Shown: positions 28,799-36,154 of the stretch, in pieces | Position numbering within the stretch: position 1 is the stretch's first letter | Layout of the letters: each line of letters begins with the position of its first letter | DNA from: Geminicoccaceae bacterium | GTDB lineage: Bacteria; Pseudomonadota; Alphaproteobacteria; Geminicoccales; Geminicoccaceae | DNA length: 64,000 bases | Assembly (NCBI GenBank): GCA_020638465.1 | Contig: JACKIM010000002.1 | Location: forward strand, 1,426,001 to 1,490,000 | Reading direction: 5' to 3' | Made by a program: the position numbers and the translations under genes | Notes under the pieces: generated by a model | Databases searched by the model: none | Seen by the model: the letters and a program-made list of their open reading frames with translations, nothing else | Told to the model about the DNA's origin: nothing

Positions 28799-28830
28799 CC
28801 GGACGGAGCGTGCCCGCCCCGTCCGGAAAA
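28799..28830. terminator. hairpin between convergent genes, probable terminator
   Basis: CCGGACGG (28799-28806) pairs with CCGTCCGG (28819-28826), followed by AAAA. It lies just after the HisA-HisI-HisE stop and before the convergent lipoprotein stop. On the minus strand the stem is preceded rather than followed by the T-run, so plus-strand termination would be factor-assisted. Confidence 0.45.
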
Positions 28831-28841
28831 CGCACGCAGGC

Positions 28842-29402
28842 TCAGTCGTCGAGCCTGGTGTATTTCGAGCCTTCGATGCTCGCATTGGCCATGAGGCCGG
28901 TCTCGCCGAAGACGAAACCGACGATCGGCGCCTGGATGTTGCTGGTATCGACCTCGCCGCTGGCCCCCGTGTCGAGCACCGCGACCGAGCCATCGACACC
29001 GGCTTCCCAGCCCTGGCCAGCCTGGAAATCGGCCAGCGCCTGGTCTTCGAGGAACATCAGCACCTGCGAGTAGCTCTGCACGCCGATGGCCAGGCCGAAA
29101 CCGGCGCTGGTCAGGTTGTAGTAACCCGCGGGCTGGCCATTGACCCGCAGAACGCCCGTGCCGCCTTCGCCGGTGATGCCGAGGCCGCCCTTGATGATGT
29201 CGGGCATGATCAGGATGCCCTTGGCCCTTTCGCTGAGCGTCTTGGCCTCGGGGTTCTCGGTGTAGAGCTGGTTCAGGGCGACGGTGGCTTCCTGGTCGAT
29301 CTGGGCGCGCTTGTCGGCGGTCTCCTGGGGGGTCGAGCCGGAAGCGCAGGCCGCCAGCGCCAGAAGGCTGGTGACGGCGAAGAAGCGTCTCGTCTGTTTC
29401 AT
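28842..29402 (-). CDS. SYLF/YSC84-domain lipoprotein
   Basis: Predicted lipoprotein of 186 aa. The signal peptide MKQTRRFFAVTSLLALAAC ends in a lipobox with Cys19, so it is probably anchored in the outer membrane. The mature part is a SYLF (YSC84-like) lipid-binding domain: ERAKGILIMPDIIKGGLGI, GTGVLRV, GYYNLTSAGFGLAIGVQS, and QAPIVGFVFGETGLMANASIEG. Bacterial members are poorly characterised; phospholipid binding is known for eukaryotic relatives. It is monocistronic, with a 223-base upstream gap in which I see no further gene. Confidence 0.9.
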   Translation of the reverse strand: MKQTRRFFAVTSLLALAACASGSTPQETADKRAQIDQEATVALNQLYTENPEAKTLSERAKGILIMPDIIKGGLGITGEGGTGVLRVNGQPAGYYNLTSAGFGLAIGVQSYSQVLMFLEDQALADFQAGQGWEAGVDGSVAVLDTGASGEVDTSNIQAPIVGFVFGETGLMANASIEGSKYTRLDD

Positions 29403-29625
29403 TCGGGTTCTCCGTGTGCCGCGATGCGGTCGTTGTTTCTCGATGGGTCAACCTGATTTTGCGGCGCGACACCGAAAGCCGTGAACGGGCAATCCGACCA
29501 GCGTTACGGCCCGGGCAAAATCCACGCGCCGGATCTTACCGAGCCATAACCCGTCGACAATGCGTAAAGTTCCCGATGCCCCAAAAACAGACACGCATTC
29601 CGCCTGCGTCCGATCGGGGAGCAGC

Positions 29626-30054
29626 CTAATGGATGCTTCCCTCGCGGGGGTTGAGCATGACCTGGTCGATGAAGAACAGATCGCTCAGGAAGGACTGCAC
29701 CGTGATCATCTCGTTGAGATTCTCGACCATGGCGGCGCTGATGCTGGACCTCTCCAAAGCCATCGCCAGAGCCGAGCGGACCACGGACAGATCGGCAAGG
29801 AAGCGGCGGGCGAAAGGCCCCATCAGGCCATCGCGGAACATCTGGGGCGCACAATAGCCGATCTCCTTCATCGCCCCGTCGAGGTCCTGAAGGCAGGAAC
29901 GGATCTCGCGGATCTCGGTTCGCGACGGGTCCCTGTGCCGGCCATCCATGGCGTATGCCAGCATGAATTCATAGCATTTCTCGATCCGGTCGATGGAATC
30001 GCGAACCGAAAGCGTTCTCATTCCATCGAGGGTGCTCAATTGCGACAAAGCCAT
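29626..30054 (-). CDS. hypothetical helical protein
   Basis: No recognisable family. The 142 residues are predicted mostly alpha-helical without signal peptide or membrane spans: SVRDSIDRIEKCYEFMLAYA, then EIREIRSCLQDLDGAMKEIG, then a Leu/Ala-rich segment (RRFLADLSVVRSALAMALER). It could be a small helical bundle or adaptor. The start is uncertain. The chosen ATG at 30054 has GGA 8 bases upstream, while the frame stays open to 30126. The AT-rich upstream region (30130-30290) probably holds its promoter. Confidence 0.55.
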   Translation of the reverse strand: MALSQLSTLDGMRTLSVRDSIDRIEKCYEFMLAYAMDGRHRDPSRTEIREIRSCLQDLDGAMKEIGYCAPQMFRDGLMGPFARRFLADLSVVRSALAMALERSSISAAMVENLNEMITVQSFLSDLFFIDQVMLNPREGSIH

Positions 30055-30314
30055 ATTCACCATCCACGGTCGAACAACGTTCCAATGGTCTAGCATTCGT
30101 ACCACTGCCTCGTAAACGATTATCAAATGGCATTTTATTCAACTATATCCATATATTCTCCATGTGTATCACGTTATTTTGGAATGACTTGGCAATCCGG
30201 GAAATAGACACTGCAAATACTGTCATTTCAATCGACGGCATCCGTCCGGGGCCGTTCCATCGGTTTCATCGCATTTGAATAAAATGCAACCCATCGAGGC
30301 GGCGTTCGCCCCTT

Positions 30315-31067
30315 TCAGGCGAATCCGTCTTGCGGGAAGGGCCGATGCGGATCACGGTCCATGTCGATCCGAAGCCTGTCGGCGGGCCGCGAAGGCCAGG
30401 CGGCCCGCGTTCGCATCCGGGCATCCGTCGTCGCCCCGGCAGTCTGGGCGGCCAGCCGGTCCATGATCGCTTTCATGAGGGCTCGCACCAGATGGCGGCG
30501 ACCGCGACGGCGCAGGCAGGCTTCCCGGCGACGGCCTTCGTCTCCCGGTTCCCGAACCCGCCGAGCCGGCCGTTCGGCCGGATCCACCGTCCCCGACGGC
30601 AAGGTTTCATCGCCATGGGCGGCTGACGGGTCAGGTTCGCGCAGTGGCTTGTCCAGGCTTCGCAGGACCGTGCGCAGAAGAGCTTCCAGGGGCTTGCATC
30701 CATGCGGCCCGGTTGCCCACTGCAACCAGGCGATCGCGTGAGGGTTTTCATGTGCCGGGCCATCCAGCAGGCGCAGCACCAGGTCGTCGAACCAGGCCGG
30801 CGCCCAGGCCATGATGAACGACCGCAATCCGTCTCCGCCGGCGATGCGGGTCAGCGCCGCGGTCACGACGGTCACGATATCCGGCATGAACCTGATATCG
30901 GCAGGATCGTCGAGACCGGGAAAGCCCGAGCGCGCCAGCACGGCCTGCCGCCCGCCGGCCAGAAGCCAGCAGAAGCGCAGGAGACGGCCGCAACCCCAGC
31001 GCGAGATGCGCCGCGCCAGCGTCGACTGGCGTGAATCCGGACCGGCAGGCGTGAAAAATCTCGTCAT
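30315..31067 (-). CDS. hypothetical Arg-rich protein
   Basis: Family not recognised. From the ATG at 31067 the frame gives 250 residues. The N-terminal part has well-formed helices (RRISRWGCGRLLRFCWLLAGG and MPDIVTVVTAALTRIAGGDG; short excerpts) and a tryptophan-rich stretch (FIMAWAPAWFDDLVLRLLDG). The C-terminal third is highly basic and low in complexity, like the ORF at 18080-18820. The frame extends to 31265, but that region contains a hairpin and AT-rich sequence. It could be a real lineage-specific protein or a chance GC-rich frame. Confidence 0.4.
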   Translation of the reverse strand: MTRFFTPAGPDSRQSTLARRISRWGCGRLLRFCWLLAGGRQAVLARSGFPGLDDPADIRFMPDIVTVVTAALTRIAGGDGLRSFIMAWAPAWFDDLVLRLLDGPAHENPHAIAWLQWATGPHGCKPLEALLRTVLRSLDKPLREPDPSAAHGDETLPSGTVDPAERPARRVREPGDEGRRREACLRRRGRRHLVRALMKAIMDRLAAQTAGATTDARMRTRAAWPSRPADRLRIDMDRDPHRPFPQDGFA

Positions 31068-31164
31068 GCCATCCAAAGTGGCACAGGCAGCCGGCAAAAA
31101 ATCAAGGAATATTTTCCTTATCAATTTGACCTGCATCCTGCACCACCGAACAGTCTGGACGTCT

Positions 31165-31198
31165 CCCCTGCATGCAACACGCCAACTGCATGCAGGGG
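31165..31198. repeat. 12-bp hairpin at the 3' end of the leucine-degradation operon
   Basis: CCCCTGCATGCA (31165-31176) is exactly complementary to TGCATGCAGGGG (31187-31198), with loop ACACGCCAAC. It starts 15 bases after the SDR stop on the minus strand. There is no T-run. It is a candidate transcript-end hairpin, and each arm contains the CTGCATGCA core seen elsewhere in the operon. Confidence 0.6.
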
Positions 31199-31212
31199 TG
31201 TCCGCAGCGACT

Positions 31213-32034
31213 TCAGGCCAGTTGCATCGGTTCGGGCGGCGTCGGTGGACCACCGGCATAGGCACCGCGAACCGACTGGTCGAAGGCGATCACCGAACCG
31301 GTCATCATGCCGCTGTCCGCGGAGGCGAGATAATTGACCGCACCGGCAACTTCGGCCGGTGCGAGCAGCCGCCCGAAGGGCAGGCCCGCCGCCGCCTTCG
31401 CCTGCCAGTCATCGGCAGCACCGTGATACTGGCGCTGTATGCGGTCCTCGCCATCGGAGGCCATCCAGCCGATATCGAGCTGATTGACCCGGATACGGTT
31501 GCGCATCACGGCAAAGGCGGTGTTGCGGGTCAGCGTGGCCAGAGCCCCCTTCGAGGCGCAATAGGACGAGATGAACGGCTGGCCGGCAAAACCGGAGGTC
31601 GAACCGATATTGACGATCGAACCTTCCGTCTTCTCGCGCAGCATGATGCGGATCACTTTCTGCATGAGGAAGAACGGAGCACGTACATTGATGGCGAACA
31701 TCCGGTCGAACAATTCGACCGAGGTATCGAGAATGGTGCCCCGATCAGTCAGGCCCGCCGCGTTCACGAGAATGTCGACGCGATGGAAACGACTGTCGGC
31801 GAACTCGACAACGTTGCGGCAATCCCCGACCGTCGCCAGATCGGCCCTGACGAAGTCGACCGGGCAACCGGTATCGTTCGAGACCGCATCGGCCACCTGC
31901 CGGCCTTCCTCCACCTTGCGCCCGCAGGTGACGATCCCGGCGGCCCCGGCTTCCGCCAGCCTGCGGGCGATGGCCGCGCCCAGTCCCTGCGTGCCGCCGG
32001 TGACGATGGCGAATTTTCCGTCGATCCGGTTCAT
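31213..32034 (-). CDS. SDR-family oxidoreductase, last gene of the leucine-degradation operon
   Basis: Classical short-chain dehydrogenase/reductase, 273 aa. The cofactor motif TGGTQGLGAAIARRL is at residues about 12-26, NAAGLTD stabilises the central sheet, and the catalytic Ser/Tyr/Lys are in NIGSTSGFAG and YCASKGALA. GGGGAG lies 9 bases before the ATG at 32034. It follows liuC by 49 bases on the same strand and ends just before a 12-bp hairpin, so it is probably co-transcribed. The substrate is unknown. The extended C-terminus (SVRGAYAGGPPTPPEPMQLA) is Pro-rich. Confidence 0.87.
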   Translation of the reverse strand: MNRIDGKFAIVTGGTQGLGAAIARRLAEAGAAGIVTCGRKVEEGRQVADAVSNDTGCPVDFVRADLATVGDCRNVVEFADSRFHRVDILVNAAGLTDRGTILDTSVELFDRMFAINVRAPFFLMQKVIRIMLREKTEGSIVNIGSTSGFAGQPFISSYCASKGALATLTRNTAFAVMRNRIRVNQLDIGWMASDGEDRIQRQYHGAADDWQAKAAAGLPFGRLLAPAEVAGAVNYLASADSGMMTGSVIAFDQSVRGAYAGGPPTPPEPMQLA

Positions 32035-32083
32035 GTCGTGATTCTCCCCTTCCCGTTTCGATAGCCTGTTTCGATCTTCGGCC

Positions 32084-32881
32084 TCATCGGCTCGCCGATA
32101 TGGCCCAGCGAGGAGGACGTTTTTCAAGGAAGGCCGCAATGCCCTCGCGTGCCTCGTCGGTCTCCCAGCTGTCGGCCAGCCGTTCGATCGTGGCGTCGAT
32201 CACCGCCCCGTCGATGCGTGGACCCAGCATCCGGGCCAGCGACTTGGCCCTGCCCACCGCTCCGGTCGCCACCTTGAGATAAGGGGCCACGGCCGCGTCG
32301 ACCGCCGCATCGAGTGCCGGACGGGCGACAACCCCGCTCACCAGATCGAGCCGGCATGCCGTGGCGGCATCGAACAGTTCCGAGGACATGAAGACCCGCC
32401 TTGCCGGTCCCTCGCCCATGCGGGCGATGACATAGGGACTGATGGTGGCGGGAATGAGGCCGAGCCGCGTCTCGGTGAAACCGAAGCGGCAGTCCCCGCA
32501 GGCAATGACGTGATCGCATACAGCCATCATGCCGACACCGCCGCCGAACGCATCGCCATGTACCCGGCCGATCAGCGGCTTCGGCAATTCGTTGAGCGCC
32601 TGCAGCATCAGCGCCAGCCTTCGCGCCTCGCGCATCCGCGTGGGCCTGTCGGCCCTGACCTGCTGCATCATCCAGCCGAGATCACCGCCGGCGCAAAATA
32701 CGGGGCCATCCGCCGCCAGCACGACGGCCCGCACGCCGTCATCGTCGCCAAGCATGCCCGCGGCGTCGGTGATCTCTCCGATCATCCGTGCGGAAAGCGC
32801 ATTGCGCTTGTCGGAACGTGCCAGCGTCAGGAACGCGACGCCGCGTCCGTCGACCGCAATCCGGATCGTGCTGTCGCTCAT
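32084..32881 (-). CDS. liuC: enoyl-CoA hydratase family, probable 3-methylglutaconyl-CoA hydratase
   Basis: Crotonase-fold enzyme, 265 aa, predicted to hydrate 3-methylglutaconyl-CoA to HMG-CoA in leucine catabolism. The CoA-binding/oxyanion motifs are FCAGGDLGWM and GRVHGDAFGGGVGMMAVCD, and the active-site Glu region is FGFTETRLGLIPATISPYV. The assignment to LiuC rests on its place between HMG-CoA lyase and the methylcrotonyl-CoA carboxylase genes and its ATGA overlap with liuE. It could otherwise be a general enoyl-CoA hydratase. Confidence 0.88.
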   Translation of the reverse strand: MSDSTIRIAVDGRGVAFLTLARSDKRNALSARMIGEITDAAGMLGDDDGVRAVVLAADGPVFCAGGDLGWMMQQVRADRPTRMREARRLALMLQALNELPKPLIGRVHGDAFGGGVGMMAVCDHVIACGDCRFGFTETRLGLIPATISPYVIARMGEGPARRVFMSSELFDAATACRLDLVSGVVARPALDAAVDAAVAPYLKVATGAVGRAKSLARMLGPRIDGAVIDATIERLADSWETDEAREGIAAFLEKRPPRWAISASR

Positions 32882-33732
32882 GTCCCGCTCCCCAGGCCTC
32901 GCGCAAAATGCGCCGCGTCTTCCAGCCGTTCCCTGTCGACACCCGTCGCAAGGCCGAGGGTTTCCAGCCGTTCAACCACACGTTCCGTGGCGACATTGCC
33001 CCTGGCACCCGGTGCATACGGACAGCCGCCAAGCCCGGCAATGGAGGAATCGAAGGTCCGCAGGCCGCGTTCGAGACTGACGAGGATGTTGTCGAGCGCC
33101 CTCCCGCCGGTATCGTGATAGTGGCCGGCGAGCCGGGTTGCAGGCACGTCGCCCAGCACCGCATCAAGCATGGCGGCAATCGCCCCGGGTTCCGCCTTGC
33201 CGGTCGTGTCGCCCAGACTGACCTCGTAACAGCCCATGGCCAGAAGCGAGACCGTCAACCGCGCGACCGATGCGGGCGGTGTCGGACCATCATAGGGGCA
33301 GTTGACGACACAGGACACATATCCCCTGACCGGCAGGCGATCAGCCGCAGCAGCCTGCATGACCGGCAGGAATCGTTCGAGGCTTTCGGCAATCGAACAG
33401 TTGATGTTGGCTCTGCTGAAACCTTCAGACGCACTGGCGAATATCGCCACCTCGTCGACATTGGCCGAACGCGCACGCTCGTAGCCCTTCAGGTTGGGTG
33501 TCAGCGCTGTATACAGCGCCTTGCCCCGCTGTATACCGGCCAGCACCTCGGCGCCATCGGCCATCTGCGGCACCCGTTCCGGGTTGACGAAACTCGCCGT
33601 CTCGATCTTGGCCAGACCGCACGCCGTCAGGAGATCGACCAGCCGGATCTTGTCCTCGGTGGCAATGGGGACTTTCTCGTTCTGAAGACCGTCTCTCGGC
33701 CCCATCTCGAAGAGGGTGACATGATCAGCCAT
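32878..33732 (-). CDS. liuE: hydroxymethylglutaryl-CoA lyase
   Basis: Cleaves HMG-CoA to acetyl-CoA and acetoacetate, the last step of leucine degradation. The 284-aa TIM-barrel enzyme opens with FEMGPRDGLQNEK (metal-binding Asp in the RDG motif). It continues with ETASFVNPERVPQMAD, the SLGDTTGKAEP segment, HYHDTGG, and the catalytic-loop Cys in GLGGCPYAPGARGNVATE. The start at 33732 overlaps the liuD stop by 8 bases, and its own stop overlaps liuC by ATGA, so it is strongly coupled. Confidence 0.96.
   Translation of the reverse strand: MADHVTLFEMGPRDGLQNEKVPIATEDKIRLVDLLTACGLAKIETASFVNPERVPQMADGAEVLAGIQRGKALYTALTPNLKGYERARSANVDEVAIFASASEGFSRANINCSIAESLERFLPVMQAAAADRLPVRGYVSCVVNCPYDGPTPPASVARLTVSLLAMGCYEVSLGDTTGKAEPGAIAAMLDAVLGDVPATRLAGHYHDTGGRALDNILVSLERGLRTFDSSIAGLGGCPYAPGARGNVATERVVERLETLGLATGVDRERLEDAAHFARGLGSGT
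33504..33519. promoter_or_regulatory. 16-bp perfect palindrome with CTGTATACAG core, inside liuE
   Basis: GCGCTGTATACAGCGC is self-complementary. A near copy, CTGTATACCG, lies at 33529-33538. Operators of FCD-type GntR repressors often have such a GTATAC centre, but an intragenic regulatory role is unproven. Confidence 0.3.
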
Positions 33733-35752
33733 CGGCAGGCCCCACCTCATCGACCGCCTCCAGCCGCAACAGCACCATGCCGTCATCGGCCTGATCGTGA
33801 ACGGCGACCGTCACCTCCCGGACCACGCCGTCGCGCGGAGCGGCGAGTACATGTTCCATCTTCATCGCTTCGAGCACGAACAACCGCTGTCCCTTGCGGA
33901 CCCGGTCACCCGATGCCGTTTCGACGAGCTTCACCAGCCCCGGCATCGGTGCGCGGACGACATCGCCGCCTGCCGCACCGTTTTCATCGACGGGCGCCAG
34001 CGGATCGGGCAGGTGGAAAGAGAATGCCGCACCCTCACTGTATACAGTCAGCGTGGCCCCTGTCAGGGCGGTATTCAGCCGGGTCACCATTCCGTCATGA
34101 CGCAGTTCGACCCGACCGTCGGCCAACAGGCGGCATTCGAGCTCGATACCGTCAGCAGGCCCATCCACCCGGTAGAATCCTTCCCCCAGAATATGGACCG
34201 GACAGGCTGCAACCTCGTCACCCATTCCCAGCAAGGCGACCGGTCGTGCCGTCGCCCATGACCGCCAACCGCTCAATCGTACCCATGGATCGCCATCCCC
34301 GTCGCCTTCCCTGGCCAGACCGAGTGCCATGATTGCCGCCACGGCAACGATCCTCCCGTCCGGGACCGGCTTGACGTCCAGCATGGCCAGATCCCTGGCG
34401 ATCAGGCCCGTATCCACCTCACCACGGGCAAAGCCCTCATGTCGCGCCAGCGCCGCGAGAAAGGCGACATTGGTCGTCGAACCCGCCACCTCGACTGCCG
34501 CCAGCGCGGTCTCCAGCCGATGGAGGGCAGCCGCCCGATCCGGGCCGTGGACAACCAGCTTGGCGATCATCGGGTCGTAGTAAGGCGTGATGGCATCGCC
34601 CTCACGCACTCCGGAATCGATCCTCACCGGGCCGTTCCGGAACGGGACATGATCCGGCAGGTTGAAATGGTCGAGCCGTCCGGTGGCGGGCAGGAAGCCG
34701 CGGCCGACATCTTCGGCATAGATCCGGGCCTCGAAGGCATGCCCGTCGATGGCGAGGTCTTCCTGTCCGAATGGCAGCGCCTCCCCCGCAGCCACGCGCA
34801 ACTGCAACTCGACAAGGTCGAGCCCCGTAATGGCCTCGGTGACCGGGTGTTCGACCTGCAGGCGGGTATTCATCTCCATGAACCAGAAGCCGTCGGTCCG
34901 AAGGGGTCCGCTGCCATCGGCGATGAATTCCACGGTACCCGCACCGCGATAGCCGATCGTCCGCGCGGCTTCCACCGCGGCCCTGCCCATGGCATCGCGA
35001 ACCGCCATCGTCATACCCGGCGCGGGCGCTTCCTCGATGACCTTCTGGTGGCGACGCTGCAGGGAACAGTCCCGTTCGAACAGGTGGACCACCTGGCCGT
35101 GACTGTCGGCGAAAACCTGGATCTCCACGTGTCGCGGTCGGGTGACATATCGTTCGACGAGACAGGCCGGGTCACCGAAACTCGACAGGGCCTCGCGCTG
35201 CGCACCTTCGAGGGCCGACGCGAATTCGTCCGGATGCCCGACCAGCCGCATGCCCTTGCCGCCACCGCCGGCACGTGCCTTGATCAGCACCGGATAACCG
35301 ATCCGGGCAGCCTCGGCCGCCAGCACGCCAGGATCGCGGCTCTCGCCATGATAGCCGGGGACGACCGGCACCCCCGCCCTTTCCATGAGCACCTTGGCCG
35401 CGTCCTTGAGGCCCATGGCGCGGATGGCCGACGCGGGAGGGCCGATGAAGACAAGCCCCGCCCGCTCGACATCGTCGACAAAGTCCGGATTTTCCGAAAG
35501 AAAGCCATAACCCGGATGGATCGCCTGCGCTTTCGTGCGCAGTGCGGCCTCGATGATGCGGTCGCCGAGCAGGTAGCTCCGTGCCGGCGGCGCATCTCCA
35601 ACCAGAACAGCTTCATCGGCCATGGCCACATGTTTCGAATGGCTGTCGACGGAGCTGTATACAGCGACGGTGGACACGCCGAGACGTCGGGCGGTGGCCA
35701 TTACCCGGCAGGCGATCTCACCCCGATTGGCGACGAGAATCTTTGCGAACAT
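33725..35752 (-). CDS. liuD: methylcrotonyl-CoA carboxylase, biotin-carrying alpha subunit
   Basis: Biotin carboxylase plus carrier subunit of 3-methylcrotonyl-CoA carboxylase, 675 aa. The biotin carboxylase domain (1-450) opens KILVANRGEIACRV and has the ATP-grasp loop KARAGGGGKGMRLV and EMNTRLQVEHPVTE. A BT-like linker follows, and the C-terminal biotinyl domain has the lysine motif EAMKMEHVL near residue 637. The ATG at 35752 overlaps the VOC gene stop (TGATG). The open frame runs 62 codons further upstream but only inside the VOC gene. Assigned to leucine rather than propionate metabolism from its neighbours liuA, liuB and liuE. Confidence 0.95.
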   Translation of the reverse strand: MFAKILVANRGEIACRVMATARRLGVSTVAVYSSVDSHSKHVAMADEAVLVGDAPPARSYLLGDRIIEAALRTKAQAIHPGYGFLSENPDFVDDVERAGLVFIGPPASAIRAMGLKDAAKVLMERAGVPVVPGYHGESRDPGVLAAEAARIGYPVLIKARAGGGGKGMRLVGHPDEFASALEGAQREALSSFGDPACLVERYVTRPRHVEIQVFADSHGQVVHLFERDCSLQRRHQKVIEEAPAPGMTMAVRDAMGRAAVEAARTIGYRGAGTVEFIADGSGPLRTDGFWFMEMNTRLQVEHPVTEAITGLDLVELQLRVAAGEALPFGQEDLAIDGHAFEARIYAEDVGRGFLPATGRLDHFNLPDHVPFRNGPVRIDSGVREGDAITPYYDPMIAKLVVHGPDRAAALHRLETALAAVEVAGSTTNVAFLAALARHEGFARGEVDTGLIARDLAMLDVKPVPDGRIVAVAAIMALGLAREGDGDGDPWVRLSGWRSWATARPVALLGMGDEVAACPVHILGEGFYRVDGPADGIELECRLLADGRVELRHDGMVTRLNTALTGATLTVYSEGAAFSFHLPDPLAPVDENGAAGGDVVRAPMPGLVKLVETASGDRVRKGQRLFVLEAMKMEHVLAAPRDGVVREVTVAVHDQADDGMVLLRLEAVDEVGPADG
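34037..34048. promoter_or_regulatory. palindrome ACTGTATACAGT inside liuD
   Basis: A 12-bp perfect palindrome with the same CTGTATACAG core as 33507-33516 and 35655-35664. The core is read in different codon frames at each site, which argues against a simple protein-motif explanation. Confidence 0.28.
35654..35665. promoter_or_regulatory. palindrome GCTGTATACAGC inside liuD
   Basis: A 12-bp perfect palindrome near the 5' end of liuD, about 90 bases into the gene. It is the third exact CTGTATACAG within 2.2 kb. Confidence 0.28.
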
Positions 35753-36150
35753 CAGATTTTCCCATCCCCGTGAAAAACAGCTTCGAGACGATTCCTCGAA
35801 GGGTCGATCAGGAACGCCGCGTAATAGCCGCTGTGATAGCTGCGCAATCCGGGCGGGCCGCCACAAGCTCCACCATGGGCGATGCCCGCCTCCCAGAAAC
35901 GGCGCACGATGTCCGGACTTCCCGCCTTGAAGCAACAATGCACGCCATGACGAACCCCACCTGTCGACCCGAGCCGGACCGAGATATAGCTGTGTCCGTC
36001 ATCGCCCGGCCGGCAGCGCTCGCCATAGCCCAGCCAATCCGCTCTCTGGCCGACCTTTGCCGCACCGAGAACATCCATGATCGCATCATAGAAGGGGGCG
36101 GCACGGGACATATCGTCGACGACGAGGGAGACGTGATCGATGAGCTGCAC
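35752..36150 (-). CDS. VOC (glyoxalase/bleomycin-resistance) superfamily protein
   Basis: Small metal-dependent VOC-fold protein, 132 aa from the GTG at 36150. Paired beta-alpha-beta-beta-beta units are visible: IDHVSLVVDDMSRAAPFY with the first metal His, HGVHCCFKAGS with a second His, and a C-terminal FLIDPSRNRLEAVFHG with the Glu ligand. The frame stays open to 36198 inside liuB. The GTG four codons after the liuB stop is preferred for its position. It is inserted between the two carboxylase subunit genes and coupled to liuD by TGATG, so it is co-expressed with leucine breakdown. Its reaction is unknown; epimerase-like or lyase roles are possible. Confidence 0.82.
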   Translation of the reverse strand: MQLIDHVSLVVDDMSRAAPFYDAIMDVLGAAKVGQRADWLGYGERCRPGDDGHSYISVRLGSTGGVRHGVHCCFKAGSPDIVRRFWEAGIAHGGACGGPPGLRSYHSGYYAAFLIDPSRNRLEAVFHGDGKI

Positions 36151-36154
36151 GGCT

